DNA of 64,000 bases, from the NCBI RefSeq assembly GCF_900074915.1, contig NZ_LT222319.1, forward strand, positions 640,001-704,000, in the 5' to 3' direction. Origin of the DNA: Pseudomonas cerasi. GTDB lineage: Bacteria > Pseudomonadota > Gammaproteobacteria > Pseudomonadales > Pseudomonadaceae. Positions 42,269 through 52,133 of the stretch are shown here, piece by piece. The position numbers and the translations under genes were made by a program. Below the pieces are notes generated by a model, which saw nothing but the letters and a program-made list of their open reading frames with translations, was not told where the DNA came from and made no database searches. Numbering within the stretch: position 1 is the stretch's first letter; each line of letters begins with the position of its first letter.

Positions 42269-42783
42269 TGGCTGGTGAAACCCGATATCGCCAGATCGGT
42301 ATGACCTTGATCGAGGTGCTGGTTTCGGTACTGATCCTGGCGATTGGTCTGCTGGGCGCCGCGGCCATTCAGCTCAACGCGCTCAAGTACACCGACAGCG
42401 CGACCATGAGCAGTCAGGCGAGCTTCATTGCTTACGACATGATGGACCGCATCCGCGCCAATGTTGATGGTAATGCCAGTGCCAATGGGTCGACCAATGT
42501 ACTGGCGACTTATGCCTTGGCGAATCTGAATGCGGCGCCAGCGGCCAATCCGAACGATGCCAGAGCGCAGGATCTCTCTGATTTCAGAGGCAACATCATC
42601 AACTTTGCAGGCTCGAGCGGTACCGGCAGCATTGATATCACCGGAGCTCCTGAAGTGACCATTAACATCGGCTGGAGCGACACAAGGGCTGCGGGATCGA
42701 GCAATCAGGCAACCGGGAACACGACCGGCAGCCCGAGCAACCGGAGTTTTACGCTGACCTCGCGGATCGGGGTCAACCCATGA
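42268..42783 (+). CDS. pilV: Minor pilin PilV
   Basis: A 171-residue type IV pilus modification protein. Leader MAGETRYRQIG, then MTLIEVLVSVLILAIGLLGA, with E5 kept. The segment QASFIAYDMMDRIRANVDGNA is typical of PilV. It overlaps fimU by one base and pilW by four (ATGA), so the minor pilins are made in step. With FimU, PilW, PilX and PilE it forms the initiation complex of the pilus. Confidence 0.88.
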   Translation: MAGETRYRQIGMTLIEVLVSVLILAIGLLGAAAIQLNALKYTDSATMSSQASFIAYDMMDRIRANVDGNASANGSTNVLATYALANLNAAPAANPNDARAQDLSDFRGNIINFAGSSGTGSIDITGAPEVTINIGWSDTRAAGSSNQATGNTTGSPSNRSFTLTSRIGVNP

Positions 42784-43487
42784 GAAAGCTTTCCAGAGGC
42801 TTCGGTCTGGTCGAAATCATGGTGGCGCTGGTCCTGGGGCTGGTGGTCAGCCTGGGTATCGTGCAGATATTCACGGCTGCCAGAGGCACCTACCAGAGCC
42901 AGAATGCCGCAGCGCGGATGCAGGAGGATGCGCGTTTCCTGCTGAGCAAACTGATTCAGGAAATCAGAATGACCGGCATGTATGGCTGCCTGAGCTTCAA
43001 AAACAACACGCCTGTATCTCCTGCTATCCAGTGGCCGATCGCACTGGATACTCCAATTCTCTGGGATAATCCGAGCAGGACGCTGACGTTGGTGACTGCC
43101 GACGTGGGGACCACAGGCAGTACGCCCACCTGGACCATCGTTTCAGACTGTCAGTCCAAGACGCAGATTTACGCCAGTACTCGTGCGCCAGATGCGGGGC
43201 AGACGGCCTTTCCGTTGCGGCAGTTGGTCTACACGCTCAGCGGAACAGACTTGACCATAAAATATGGCACGGACGGCACTCCGCAGCCGCTGTTGCAGAA
43301 CGTCGCGGACTTCAGTGTTTCTTTCGGCATGACGGGTAACCCGATGTCCTATACCACGGCTGTTACCAAGGCCAACGCCGACGCTGTGCGCAGTGTGCGT
43401 ATCAGCCTGACGCTGCAGGATGGGCAGAACGGCATCGTCAAGCCTCAGCAGTACAACGTTGTCGCTTACTTGCGTAATCGCTTTTGA
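42780..43487 (+). CDS. pilW: Minor pilin PilW
   Basis: A 235-residue pilin-like protein with leader MRKLSRG and FGLVEIMVALVLGLVVSLGI (E5 present), followed by a PilW-type globular domain (QNAAARMQEDARFLLSKLIQ, then IRMTGMYGC). Starts inside the pilV stop (ATGA). Two cysteines, in MYGC and SDCQS, probably form a disulfide. Its end overlaps a possible TTG start of pilX, but pilX more likely starts 12 nt later. Confidence 0.88.
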   Translation: MRKLSRGFGLVEIMVALVLGLVVSLGIVQIFTAARGTYQSQNAAARMQEDARFLLSKLIQEIRMTGMYGCLSFKNNTPVSPAIQWPIALDTPILWDNPSRTLTLVTADVGTTGSTPTWTIVSDCQSKTQIYASTRAPDAGQTAFPLRQLVYTLSGTDLTIKYGTDGTPQPLLQNVADFSVSFGMTGNPMSYTTAVTKANADAVRSVRISLTLQDGQNGIVKPQQYNVVAYLRNRF

Positions 43488-43498
43488 ACGGGCCGGGC

Positions 43499-43996
43499 AT
43501 GAACAGGATCGTGCGATTCAAATCGATACAGGCTTTCCCTGCACGGCAGGGCGGTATGGTGTTGCTGGTCAGTCTGGTGTTTCTGCTGCTGCTCACTCTG
43601 CTGGGTATCTCTTCCATGCAGAACGCCACGCTGCAGGAAAAGATGGCGGGAAGCGTCACCCTGCGCAATCAATCCTTCCAGAAGGCCGAAGCGGCATTAA
43701 GGCTGGGAGAGTCTTCGATTAAGATGACGGGCTTTACCATGGCCAAGTGTACAACTGCATCTTGTGCACCGCCTGTGGAATCCACTTCTTTGACGACGGC
43801 TGGGGTAGGAGCATCCGGGGTTAATTGGATCGCTGCGGCAGGCGGTTTCTACGGTATACAGAATCTGGGGACCACTGCGACACCTGTGAATCGGCCACCG
43901 ATCTGTACTGGGACAGTAACGCTCTATCGCGTGACATCAGTCGCTATTCAAGGCACGTCGCGCACGGTGCTGGAGAGTATTTATGCCAATTGCTGA
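43499..43996 (+). CDS. pilX: Minor pilin PilX
   Basis: A 165-residue PilX-type protein. After a longer basic leader the N-terminal helix is QGGMVLLVSLVFLLLLTLLGISSMQ, which lacks the E5 of ordinary pilins, as expected of the PilX_N family. NATLQEKMAGSVTLRNQSFQKAEAALR is the family hallmark; four cysteines lie in the C-terminal half. The ATG at 43499 is preferred to a TTG at 43484. It overlaps pilY1 by 14 nt. Confidence 0.87.
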   Translation: MNRIVRFKSIQAFPARQGGMVLLVSLVFLLLLTLLGISSMQNATLQEKMAGSVTLRNQSFQKAEAALRLGESSIKMTGFTMAKCTTASCAPPVESTSLTTAGVGASGVNWIAAAGGFYGIQNLGTTATPVNRPPICTGTVTLYRVTSVAIQGTSRTVLESIYANC

Positions 43997-46900
43997 GAAA
44001 CTCCGTCGCAGCCTGAAGTATCTCGGCGGTGCGCTTTTGGCTTTTTATGCCCTTACGCCCGTGTATGCGTTTACGCCAGCACAAGTACCCTTGCTCAGTG
44101 CGTCGGCCGTGCCGCCTAACCTGATGCTGCTGGTGGATAACTCCGGGAGTATGTACAACATCATCTGGGCCGCCGGCTTTGATCCGACGGTGACCAATCG
44201 TCCGTCGATTATCTATGCGCAGCCTGGGTCATGCGGTTTTTTTAACTGCAGAGGCGTCTCCATTCAGGGCGACGACACGCTCTCGCTGGACTCTGCCGGG
44301 CCTTACACGTGCAGAAGCGACTACACCTACGTTGCGCGTGACAACGTGGGTTACTGCCTGAAATTGCCCGATCCGGCCGGCAACGAGAGCACCACTCGCT
44401 ACACTGCAGATTACCTCTCTTATCTGGTTGACCTGACGCGGGCCGCCAACACCACTACCAAAGACTTCACCGTCAATAACATCATTCCCAACGATTACCG
44501 TATCAATGTCGCGCGCAACGTTTCATTGAACCTCGTTGCCAACAACAAATCCCTGAGAATCGGTCTGGCCGGGTTCAACCCGCCGACCAACGCTGATCCC
44601 GGGCGTGGAGGGAAGATTTCCAGACCTGTTGCAGACCTGTCCCCTGTCGCCAGTAACCCTTACAACAACGGCGGTGTCAGCCAGGCTGATGCAAACGATA
44701 ATGTCACTGCCCTCAATGCGGCCATCAATGCACTGCGAGGCGACTCCAATACGCCGTTGGCCGAAACGTATTATGAGATAACCCGCTACTTTCGGGGCAT
44801 GACCCCGTATTACGGTTATAGCGGGGCACCGACGACCTACACCAGCCCTATACAGTACCGGTGCCAGAAAAACTTTGGCGTGGTGATCACTGACGGCTTG
44901 CCGACATACGATCGGACGTTCCCGACCAACGATCCTGAGGATGTACTCAATACCTCCCGCTCACTGCCCAATTGGGACTTGAATGCGGCCAATGACGGGG
45001 CCAATCTTAATGGTGATGGTGAGGGCGATACGCTTTATCTGGACGACCTCGCCAAGTTCGCCTATGACATCGACATGCGAAGAGCGAGCAGTACACCTGC
45101 CACTGACCTGACCAAGAAAAGTTGGGACACAGACGGCTTCTCTCAACAGAACATGACTACCTACACCATTGGTTTCACAGCCGCCAACCAGATGCTGATA
45201 GACGCCGCCGACAATAATCATGGGCACGGCAAGTATTTCCAGACCAATGACAGCGCCGGTTTGAACAACGCCTTGAACCTCGCATTGAGCGATATCTATG
45301 CCAAGGCCGGTTCGGGCGGCGGTGGCGTGGCAAACTCGTCCACCCTTCAGGCGGGCAGCCGCTTCTACCAGACGCTTTATGACCCGACGGACTGGCATGG
45401 CACGATCAAGGCTTACAATCTGGACGCTACGACAGGAGCGCTGAGCGCCCCTGTCTGGTCCACCGATACCACGATCACCAGCAGCACCAAGGCGCCTGTG
45501 TTCGAGTCATGGAGCACAGCGGCGACACCGACGAAAATCACCCTGGATTTTCTGAATTTCACGCAGGCGCAACGCGATGCCTTTACCGCTACGCTGCCGA
45601 GCGGAGTGACCGGCGCGGAGGTTATTGCCTGGGCCAAAGGCACGGCCAATGCCAAGCTTCGTACTCGTGCCACGCTCTTGGGCGATATCGTCAATTCATC
45701 ATTGGGTGCCGGGCTGCCGACAGAGAAGACGGCGTCTGATTTGCTCGGCGACACCACTTACACGACGTACCTTTCTGCCAAGTCCAGCAACATGAGTTCC
45801 AGTTTGCTGGCCAACGCCAACGATGGCTTCTTCAATGTGATCGACGCCAGCTCCGGTGCGCGTAAATACGCGTATATGCCGTCCACGTCTCTGAGTTCAT
45901 TGGCGACCATTTCATCCTCTTCCTACGGTTCCGGCGTTCACCGTTTCACGGTGGATGGTCAGATTGCAGTCTTCGATACGCAGGCATCCGCAGGGAGTGT
46001 ATGGCGCACGGTGGCGTATTCCGGGCTGGGCGCTGGCGGCAAGGCTTTTTTTGCGATCAAGCTTTTCGAAGGTTCGGCAGACAGCATCGGGGCATTGTGG
46101 GAGGTCAAGGCTCCCGACACTTCAGACACCAACAACAAGTTCAACAACCTTGGATACACCTACTCCAAGCCGGATGTAGCACGTATGGCCGATGGCGCCG
46201 GGATCGTTGTTGTGGGCAACGGTTACGGCAGTTTTACCGGGAGGGCGTCTCTGTATGTACTCAACGCCAACACCGGACAGTTCATTGCCGAAATTCCGAC
46301 TCCGGTCACTGGCAGCGAAACGGATAACGGGTTGTCTTCGGTGAAACTTCGGGTCAATTCGCAGAATGTCGTTCAAGCAGCCTATGCGGGCGATCTCAAG
46401 GGCCGCCTGTGGAAGTTCGACATGAGCGGGGCCGCAGCATCCAGCTGGAAAGTCGCTTTCAATGGCTCACCCCTGTTCACTGCACCTCAAGGCGCCAGTC
46501 AGTCGATTACCGTTCAGCCCTTGTTGCTGGACCATCCACTCAACGGCAAGATCGTGTATTTCGGTACCGGGAAATTCAGCGAAACTGCGGACAAGCAGAC
46601 CAGCTCGTTGCAGGATTTCTATGCCATTTGGGATGGCGACAACGGTTCAGGCAACATCGTTGAGGCCAATCTGCAGCCCCAGGCCATTAACGGGACGGTA
46701 GTCGGAAGTGGCAATACGTATTACACCACGACTTCCAATGATGTGGATTGGGGCACCAAGAAAGGCTGGTACCTGCCGTTGGCAACCACGGCCCCCTATG
46801 TCGGCGAGCGGATTATCTATCCGGCACAAACCTCTCGCGGTCGTATCATCTTCACCACGGCAGCCGTCAACTCTACCGACCCTTGCGAAAGCACCGGGAC

Positions 46901-47180
46901 CGGGCGCTTGTTCGAGCTGAACGCCGCGACTGGCAGCATGCTTAATTACCAGGTACTGGATACCAACAATGACGGCGATATCAACTCTTCGGATTTGATC
47001 ATTGGCGGTCTCGGTATCGGTACCGGTATCCCGGTAGTGGCTTCTATCGTTGCCGGTACCAATGGGGCCAACGATAACAAGTACGTGATTGACTCCAGCG
47101 GCGGCACGCCCACCAAGATTACTGAGAAGGGCGGTAGCGCTAACGTCTTCCAGCGCATCATGTGGCGACAAATCCAATAG
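43983..47180 (+). CDS. pilY1: Type IV pilus tip adhesin/assembly factor PilY1
   Basis: A 1065-residue exported protein with a signal peptide ([17 protein letters not shown]). The N-terminal half carries a von Willebrand A-like domain with the metal-site motif DNSGSM near 56 and [15 protein letters not shown] near 300. The C-terminal half, from about 490, is a PilC/PilY beta-propeller ([44 protein letters not shown]). A calcium-type loop [12 protein letters not shown] lies at about 993-1004. P. aeruginosa PilY1 is about 1160 residues. It promotes pilus extension and surface sensing. Starts within pilX. Confidence 0.93.
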   Translation: MPIAEKLRRSLKYLGGALLAFYALTPVYAFTPAQVPLLSASAVPPNLMLLVDNSGSMYNIIWAAGFDPTVTNRPSIIYAQPGSCGFFNCRGVSIQGDDTLSLDSAGPYTCRSDYTYVARDNVGYCLKLPDPAGNESTTRYTADYLSYLVDLTRAANTTTKDFTVNNIIPNDYRINVARNVSLNLVANNKSLRIGLAGFNPPTNADPGRGGKISRPVADLSPVASNPYNNGGVSQADANDNVTALNAAINALRGDSNTPLAETYYEITRYFRGMTPYYGYSGAPTTYTSPIQYRCQKNFGVVITDGLPTYDRTFPTNDPEDVLNTSRSLPNWDLNAANDGANLNGDGEGDTLYLDDLAKFAYDIDMRRASSTPATDLTKKSWDTDGFSQQNMTTYTIGFTAANQMLIDAADNNHGHGKYFQTNDSAGLNNALNLALSDIYAKAGSGGGGVANSSTLQAGSRFYQTLYDPTDWHGTIKAYNLDATTGALSAPVWSTDTTITSSTKAPVFESWSTAATPTKITLDFLNFTQAQRDAFTATLPSGVTGAEVIAWAKGTANAKLRTRATLLGDIVNSSLGAGLPTEKTASDLLGDTTYTTYLSAKSSNMSSSLLANANDGFFNVIDASSGARKYAYMPSTSLSSLATISSSSYGSGVHRFTVDGQIAVFDTQASAGSVWRTVAYSGLGAGGKAFFAIKLFEGSADSIGALWEVKAPDTSDTNNKFNNLGYTYSKPDVARMADGAGIVVVGNGYGSFTGRASLYVLNANTGQFIAEIPTPVTGSETDNGLSSVKLRVNSQNVVQAAYAGDLKGRLWKFDMSGAAASSWKVAFNGSPLFTAPQGASQSITVQPLLLDHPLNGKIVYFGTGKFSETADKQTSSLQDFYAIWDGDNGSGNIVEANLQPQAINGTVVGSGNTYYTTTSNDVDWGTKKGWYLPLATTAPYVGERIIYPAQTSRGRIIFTTAAVNSTDPCESTGTGRLFELNAATGSMLNYQVLDTNNDGDINSSDLIIGGLGIGTGIPVVASIVAGTNGANDNKYVIDSSGGTPTKITEKGGSANVFQRIMWRQIQ

Positions 47181-47191
47181 GGAAACTAGAC

Positions 47192-47593
47192 ATGCGAGTG
47201 ACATCCAGGGGCTTTACGTTGATCGAACTCATGATCGTCGTGGCGATTGTCGGTATTCTGGCGGCCATCGCGTACCCCAGTTACACCGAATACGTGAAGC
47301 GCACCCAGCGGTCGGCGATTGCCAGCCTGCTGTCCGAGCAAAGCCAGGCGCTGGAGCGGTTTTATTCGCAGAAGGGAAATTACTCGGATTACAAAGGAGT
47401 ATCTGGTGGCAATACGTACTACAAGATAACGCCGACCCTAACTGCCACCGACTTCACCCTGACAGCTGACCCTCTCCCAGGCACGCTGATGGCTGGCGAC
47501 AAGTGTGGCAGTTTCGTGATCACTAACACCGGGGCGCGTACCAACACGGGCGCAACCAGCGGCGTCACTGCCAAAGATTGTTGGGGCCGCTAA
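47192..47593 (+). CDS. pilE: Minor pilin PilE
   Basis: A 133-residue type IV minor pilin with a short leader MRVTSRG, then [21 protein letters not shown]5 present, and the typical [14 protein letters not shown] helix. C-terminal cysteines in DKCGSF and KDCWGR close the D-loop. ATG 47192 follows GGAAAC 11 nt after the pilY1 stop; the upstream in-frame start at 47162 is less likely. The small pilY2 gene that lies before pilE in P. aeruginosa is absent. Confidence 0.92.
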   Translation: MRVTSRGFTLIELMIVVAIVGILAAIAYPSYTEYVKRTQRSAIASLLSEQSQALERFYSQKGNYSDYKGVSGGNTYYKITPTLTATDFTLTADPLPGTLMAGDKCGSFVITNTGARTNTGATSGVTAKDCWGR

Positions 47594-47618
47594 ACCGTTT
47601 CCTTGTCACGAGACCAAG

Positions 47619-48722
47619 ATGTCCAAGCAGAAAGTAGTCATCGTAGGCGGTGGCGTCATAGGTCTGCTGACCGCCTTCAATCTCGCCTCCGAGCAGGTCA
47701 GCGTCGTGCTGCTGGATCGTTCGGGCGTTGGCCAGGAGTCTTCCTGGGCAGGCGGCGGGATTGTCTCGCCGCTTTACCCGTGGCGCTACAGCACTGCGGT
47801 CACCGCGCTGGCGCATTGGTCGCAGGACTTCTACCCGCACCTCGCCGAGCGTTTGCTCGCACAGACCGGTATTGACCCTGAAGTGCACAGGACTGGCCTG
47901 TACTGGCTCGATCTTGATGACGAGCAGTCTGCGCTTGAATGGGCTGCCCGCGAAAAACGTTCGTTGAACCGCGTGGATATCTCGGCGGTGAATGATGCCG
48001 TGCCGGTGCTGGGTGAGGGCTATTCGCGGGCGATCTACATGGCCGATGTGGCCAACGTACGTAATCCCCGTCTGGTCAAATCGCTCAAGGCCGCCTTGCT
48101 GGCATTGCCCAATGTCGAGATTCGCGAGCACTGTGAAGTCAGCGGCTTTACCCGTGAAGGCAGCAGGATTTCGGGTGTGCAGACATCTGCAGGGGATATC
48201 ACCGGTGATCGGGTGATTCTGGCGGCGGGTGCGTGGAGCGGCGAGTTGCTCAAGACCCTGGGTCTGGAGCTGCCGGTCGAGCCGGTAAAAGGCCAGATGA
48301 TTCTCTACAAGTGTGCATCGGACTTTCTGTCGAGCATGGTGCTGGCGAAAGGGCGCTACGCGATCCCGCGTCGTGATGGGCATATCCTGATCGGCAGCAC
48401 CCTGGAGCATGAAGGGTTCGACAAAACCACCACGCAGGCCGCATTGGAAAGTTTGAAGGCGTCGGCCGTCGAATTGCTTCCGCCATTGGCCCACGCCGAG
48501 CCCGTCGCCCAATGGGCAGGCCTGCGCCCTGGCTCGCCTGAGGGCATCCCGTTCATTGGCCCGCTGGAAGGTTTTGACGGCCTGTGGCTCAACTGCGGGC
48601 ATTACCGCAACGGCCTGGTGCTGGCTCCGGCGTCTTGCCAATTGATCACTGACCTGCTGCTGGACCGCGAGCCCATCATTGACCCTGCACCCTACGCGCC
48701 TGCGGGGCGCCTGGCAGGCTAG
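47619..48722 (+). CDS. thiO: FAD-dependent glycine oxidase ThiO
   Basis: Oxidises glycine to iminoglycine for thiazole synthesis in the thiamine pathway. The 367-residue protein begins with an FAD-binding dinucleotide fold (VVIVGGGVIGLLTAFNLA) and has SSWAGGGIVSPLYPWRY, VKGQMILYK and the C-terminal GLRPGSPEGIPFIGP followed by NCGHYRNGLVLAP, all typical of ThiO. It follows pilE by 25 nt on the same strand but is functionally separate. In P. aeruginosa the same gene also borders the pil cluster. Confidence 0.92.
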   Translation: MSKQKVVIVGGGVIGLLTAFNLASEQVSVVLLDRSGVGQESSWAGGGIVSPLYPWRYSTAVTALAHWSQDFYPHLAERLLAQTGIDPEVHRTGLYWLDLDDEQSALEWAAREKRSLNRVDISAVNDAVPVLGEGYSRAIYMADVANVRNPRLVKSLKAALLALPNVEIREHCEVSGFTREGSRISGVQTSAGDITGDRVILAAGAWSGELLKTLGLELPVEPVKGQMILYKCASDFLSSMVLAKGRYAIPRRDGHILIGSTLEHEGFDKTTTQAALESLKASAVELLPPLAHAEPVAQWAGLRPGSPEGIPFIGPLEGFDGLWLNCGHYRNGLVLAPASCQLITDLLLDREPIIDPAPYAPAGRLAG

Positions 48723-48739
48723 CCATCCTTTCGGTCATT

Positions 48740-48829
48740 CGGAGCGTGGGGCACGATGGTGTTCTCTCGCGCACCTATCGTTCCGCACGCTCCCGCGTGG
48801 GAACGCCTTTCGTGACGCTCTGCGTCACA
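48740..48829. repeat. Dispersed intergenic repeat, copy 2
   Basis: About 90 nt related to 33045-33122. Shared blocks in order: cggagcgt, gcacgat, tatcgttcc, cacgctcc, gtgggaa, gcct-tcgtgacgctctgc and tcaca. It fills most of the gap between the convergent thiO and pilR genes. Two copies 15.7 kb apart in unrelated gaps indicate a genome-wide repeat family. Confidence 0.75.
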
Positions 48830-48851
48830 CGTTTTTCGCCGCGCAACGCAT

Positions 48852-50189
48852 TCAATCCAGGCCCAGCTTCTTCAGGCGATAGCGCAGTGACCTGAACGAC
48901 AAACTGAGCCTTTCTGCCGCCGCAGTGCGATTCCAGCGTGTTTCTTCCAGTGCCTGCAGGATGAGCTGGCGTTCGATGCTTTCCAGGTAGTCTTCAAGGT
49001 TGTCGATGTCGGCCAGGTTCGGGCCGTCGCTCTCCTGAGGGCTGGCGGACTCTGTCAGGCGCAGGTCGCTGGCGTGGATTTCATCGTTCTCGCACAGCGT
49101 GTAGGCGCGCTCCAGCATGTTTTCCAGTTCGCGCACGTTACCGGGGAAGCGGTAGCTCTTCAGCGTTTCCAGCGCCTGCGCGTTCAGGCGTGCGACGGGT
49201 TGTGCGCCGTTCCCGGCAAGGCGCTTGAGCACGCTGGCTGCCAGTTGGTCGATATCCTCACGGCGCTCGCGCAACGGGGGCACACGCACTTCGATCACGT
49301 TCAATCGGTAATAAAGATCCTGACGAAACCGACCGGCCGCGACCTCTGCATTCAGGTTCTTGTGGGTGGCACACAGAATACGTACGTCGACAATCTGCTC
49401 TTGCTGACCGCCGACGCTGCGGATGGATTTTTCCTGAATGGCGCGCAGCAGTTTGACCTGCATGGCCAGCGGCAGGTCGGCGACCTCATCGAGAAACAGC
49501 GTGCCGGTGTGCGCCGCCTGAAACAGACCGGGCTTGTCTTCGTGGGCACCGCTGAAGCTGCCTTTGCGATGACCGAAGAATTCGCTCTCCATCAGCTCGG
49601 AAGGAATGGCGCCGCAGTTCACCGGTATGAAAGGTTTGTCGATGCGCGGACCCTGCTCGTGGATCAGACGCGCTACAAGCTCCTTGCCGCTGCCCGACTC
49701 GCCGCTGATGTAGATCGGCGCCTGGCTGCGGGCCAGCTTGCCGATCTGATTGCGCAAGGTACGCATTGCCAGCGAGTCGCCCAGCAGGCGGTTGTCGATG
49801 CTTCGCGTGGGTGGTGCGCCGGGCAGGCTCAGCGCGCTGTTGACCAGCTCGCGCAACCTGCCGAGGTCGACCGGCTTGGTCACAAAGTCGAAAGCCCCGG
49901 CCTTCAGCGCGTTGATCGCCGTGTCCAGATTGCCGTGGGCAGTGATCATCGCCACCGGCACGTGGGGGTAGCCGTGCTGTATGTGTTGCACCAGCTCAAG
50001 GCCATTACCGTCAGGCAAACGCATGTCGGTCAGGCACATGTCGAACGGTTCGCGGGCCAGCCAGTCGTGCGCTTCGGCGACGTTACGGGCACTGCGGGTG
50101 TCGAGTTTCATGCGCCCCAGCGTGATCTCCAGGAGTTCGCGAATATCCGGCTCATCATCGACTATCAGGATTTTTTGCCGTTGGCTCAT
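48852..50189 (-). CDS. pilR: Sigma-54-dependent response regulator PilR
   Basis: The 445-residue response regulator of the PilSR system, which activates sigma-54 transcription of the major pilin. Receiver domain 1-120 with D11/D12 and phospho-acceptor D55 (CLTDMRLPDG); AAA+ domain with Walker A GESGSGKE, the sigma-54 contact loop as GSFSGA rather than GAFTGA, and LFLDEVADLPLAMQ; C-terminal Fis-type helix-turn-helix (TRWNRTAAAERLSLSFRSLR). ATG 50189 is chosen; the upstream extension is pilS sequence in another frame. It starts 2 nt after pilS ends. Confidence 0.95.
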   Translation of the reverse strand: MSQRQKILIVDDEPDIRELLEITLGRMKLDTRSARNVAEAHDWLAREPFDMCLTDMRLPDGNGLELVQHIQHGYPHVPVAMITAHGNLDTAINALKAGAFDFVTKPVDLGRLRELVNSALSLPGAPPTRSIDNRLLGDSLAMRTLRNQIGKLARSQAPIYISGESGSGKELVARLIHEQGPRIDKPFIPVNCGAIPSELMESEFFGHRKGSFSGAHEDKPGLFQAAHTGTLFLDEVADLPLAMQVKLLRAIQEKSIRSVGGQQEQIVDVRILCATHKNLNAEVAAGRFRQDLYYRLNVIEVRVPPLRERREDIDQLAASVLKRLAGNGAQPVARLNAQALETLKSYRFPGNVRELENMLERAYTLCENDEIHASDLRLTESASPQESDGPNLADIDNLEDYLESIERQLILQALEETRWNRTAAAERLSLSFRSLRYRLKKLGLD

Positions 50190-50191
50190 GC

Positions 50192-51784
50192 TCAGCTCGT
50201 CTTGAACGGGTGGGCGAAGGTAATGCGCAGGCAACTGCCACCCGTGGGGCGGGGCGCATATTCCAGGTGCGCCTGATTGCTTTCGCACAGTTCACGTGAC
50301 AGATATAGACCAAGGCCGGTGCCTTTGCTCTCTGTGGTGAAAAACGGCTCAAAGATCTTGCTCAGGTGTTGCTCGCTGACCCCCGGCCCGTCGTCCAGCA
50401 CTTCCAGCGTAGGCAGCTCGCTTCTGGAGTCATTGTGCAGTTTCAGCCAGACCTGTGCTGATGGATGATTTTTGCCGCTGTAGCGCAGGCCGTTCTGCAA
50501 CAGGTTGGTCATGATTTGCGTCAGTTGTCCAGAATCCATGCGGGTTGTCAGCGTGCCGGGGCTTATGTCGACATGAATCGACTGATTGGGCGCAGCGGAA
50601 CTGCGAAATTCAACGACAAAGTGTTCCAGCCAGGTTTTCAGGTCGAGCAGTTCGGGTTGCGCTTCGCGTCTGCGCGACAATTGCAGGACATTTTCGATGA
50701 CCCGATCAATGCGTCCCGACTGCTCATGAATGATCTGCCCCAGGCGTCGATCCGCTGCACTGAGCTCTTCCGATTCATTAAGCAACTGCGCCGCATGACT
50801 GACGGCACCCAGCGGGTTGCGTATTTCGTGGGCAATCCCGGCGGTCAGGCGTCCCAGTGCGGCAAGCTTGAGCTGCTGCGCCTGATGGGCAATCTGCGAC
50901 AGGTCTTCGAGAAAAACCAGCGTCTGACGCTGATCGCCACGGTTGAGTGTGGCGAAGCTCGGTTGCAGTACCAGCCCCACGGGGGCGGTGGTGATGCTGC
51001 GCGGCACCATGATCGGATTGACGAGCCACTGGCGCAGGCGTTCGACCAGTTGTGGCGAGCAGGTGTCGATGAGCTGGCCGACCAGTTGTTCCTGGCCCAG
51101 CAGGTGCAAGGCCCCCTGATTGGCCAGCAGCACCTGATGGTTGGCATCCAGCACCAGAATGCCGGTACGCATGCGTTGCAGAATGAGTGCGTTGAGTGCC
51201 TCCAGGCTGTCGACATCCGCCGCGCGCTGCTCGGCCAGTACCTCGCTGACCTGCATGCGCGCTGTCAGCGCCTGCACCAGCAGGGCGGCGGCGAAGCACA
51301 AGGCGCCCAGCGAGCCAGCCTGCACGTAGTCGTTGGAAACCGAGGGTGTGCCGAAGCTGATGTAGAACGTCAGGTAGATGATGCCGATGGCCGAAACCGC
51401 AGCGATCAACAAGCCGATACGGCCGCGCAGCAACACATTGCTGATCGCTACCGAGGCAATCAACAGGTTGCCGATACCGCTGGAGGGCCCGCCCGCGGCG
51501 TAGAACAGCGCGGAGAGCATGATCGCGTCGGTCATCGCCAGGCCGAAAAACTGTGCCTGACGGCTGGGGCGTTCCAGTAGCACGACGACCAGAATTTTGA
51601 ACACCAGATACAACCAGCAACCCGAGCGGAACAGGTTCGGGTTGGCCAGTTGCAGCAGCTCGGTTTCCAGGCTGCTGGAAATCAACAGGACCAGTACGAC
51701 GCCGATGGTCAGTCGATAGAGGTGGTACAGCCGCAGAATCCGCTGCGCCTGCGGGCTGACAAGGGACGGTGAGTCAGCGGTCAC
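50192..51784 (-). CDS. pilS: Sensor histidine kinase PilS
   Basis: A 530-residue membrane kinase. The N-terminus has about six transmembrane helices between residues 20 and 175, then a PAS-like region (ILQRMRTGILVLDANHQVLL), a HisKA domain with H319 in GIAHEIRNPLG, and an HATPase domain (NLLQNGLRYSG, DDGPGVS, GTGLGLYLS). The phospho-acceptor number equals that of P. aeruginosa PilS. The start is GTG at 51784, matching the family N-terminus (ILRLYHLYRLTIG); it overlaps the upstream small gene by 11 nt. Confidence 0.94.
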   Translation of the reverse strand: MTADSPSLVSPQAQRILRLYHLYRLTIGVVLVLLISSSLETELLQLANPNLFRSGCWLYLVFKILVVVLLERPSRQAQFFGLAMTDAIMLSALFYAAGGPSSGIGNLLIASVAISNVLLRGRIGLLIAAVSAIGIIYLTFYISFGTPSVSNDYVQAGSLGALCFAAALLVQALTARMQVSEVLAEQRAADVDSLEALNALILQRMRTGILVLDANHQVLLANQGALHLLGQEQLVGQLIDTCSPQLVERLRQWLVNPIMVPRSITTAPVGLVLQPSFATLNRGDQRQTLVFLEDLSQIAHQAQQLKLAALGRLTAGIAHEIRNPLGAVSHAAQLLNESEELSAADRRLGQIIHEQSGRIDRVIENVLQLSRRREAQPELLDLKTWLEHFVVEFRSSAAPNQSIHVDISPGTLTTRMDSGQLTQIMTNLLQNGLRYSGKNHPSAQVWLKLHNDSRSELPTLEVLDDGPGVSEQHLSKIFEPFFTTESKGTGLGLYLSRELCESNQAHLEYAPRPTGGSCLRITFAHPFKTS

Positions 51785-52013
51785 GTGCCGCGGGGCCCTG
51801 CAGCCGGTGTGCCTCGCTGCAATACCATTGCTGTGCCTGGCTCAGCGCACGATCCTGCGGCAGATGAACGCCACACTGCGCGCATCGCACCATGGGTGTC
51901 GAGGCCAGTTCAGGCGGCTCGGCGCGGGATTTCGGCTTGGGGGGATTGATCAGACGCTTGACGAACCAGACCAACGCCGCGATCAACGCGACCCACATAA
52001 GTAAGCGAACCAT
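51774..52013 (-). CDS. Small PP0621-family membrane protein with zinc-ribbon-like cysteines
   Basis: A 79-residue protein with one N-terminal transmembrane helix (MVRLLMWVALIAALVWFV), a short Pro/Lys linker and a cytoplasmic tail bearing C44xxC47 and C65xxxH69, spaced like a treble-clef or zinc-ribbon site. I recognise it as the small protein usually found before pilS in Pseudomonas (PP0621 family); function unknown. ATG 52013 is chosen; codons further upstream run into the bamD terminator. It overlaps pilS by 11 nt, suggesting co-translation and perhaps a link with PilS. Confidence 0.82.
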   Translation of the reverse strand: MVRLLMWVALIAALVWFVKRLINPPKPKSRAEPPELASTPMVRCAQCGVHLPQDRALSQAQQWYCSEAHRLQGPAARDR

Positions 52014-52090
52014 GACTACCAGCTTAGTGATTGACGATGGCGCAGTGTAGCCAAGCCGCGAGCGGGCGCACAGGGGCAAAATTGATGCAC

Positions 52091-52120
52091 AAAAAAAGAG
52101 GCCCGAAGGCCTCTTTTTTT
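52091..52120. terminator. Terminator of bamD
   Basis: aaaaaaagaggcc and ggcctctttttt flank a short loop (cgaa), giving a strong intrinsic terminator readable from both sides. It separates bamD from the pilSR unit on the same (minus) strand. Confidence 0.88.
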
Positions 52121-52133
52121 CATGCACTCAGGA

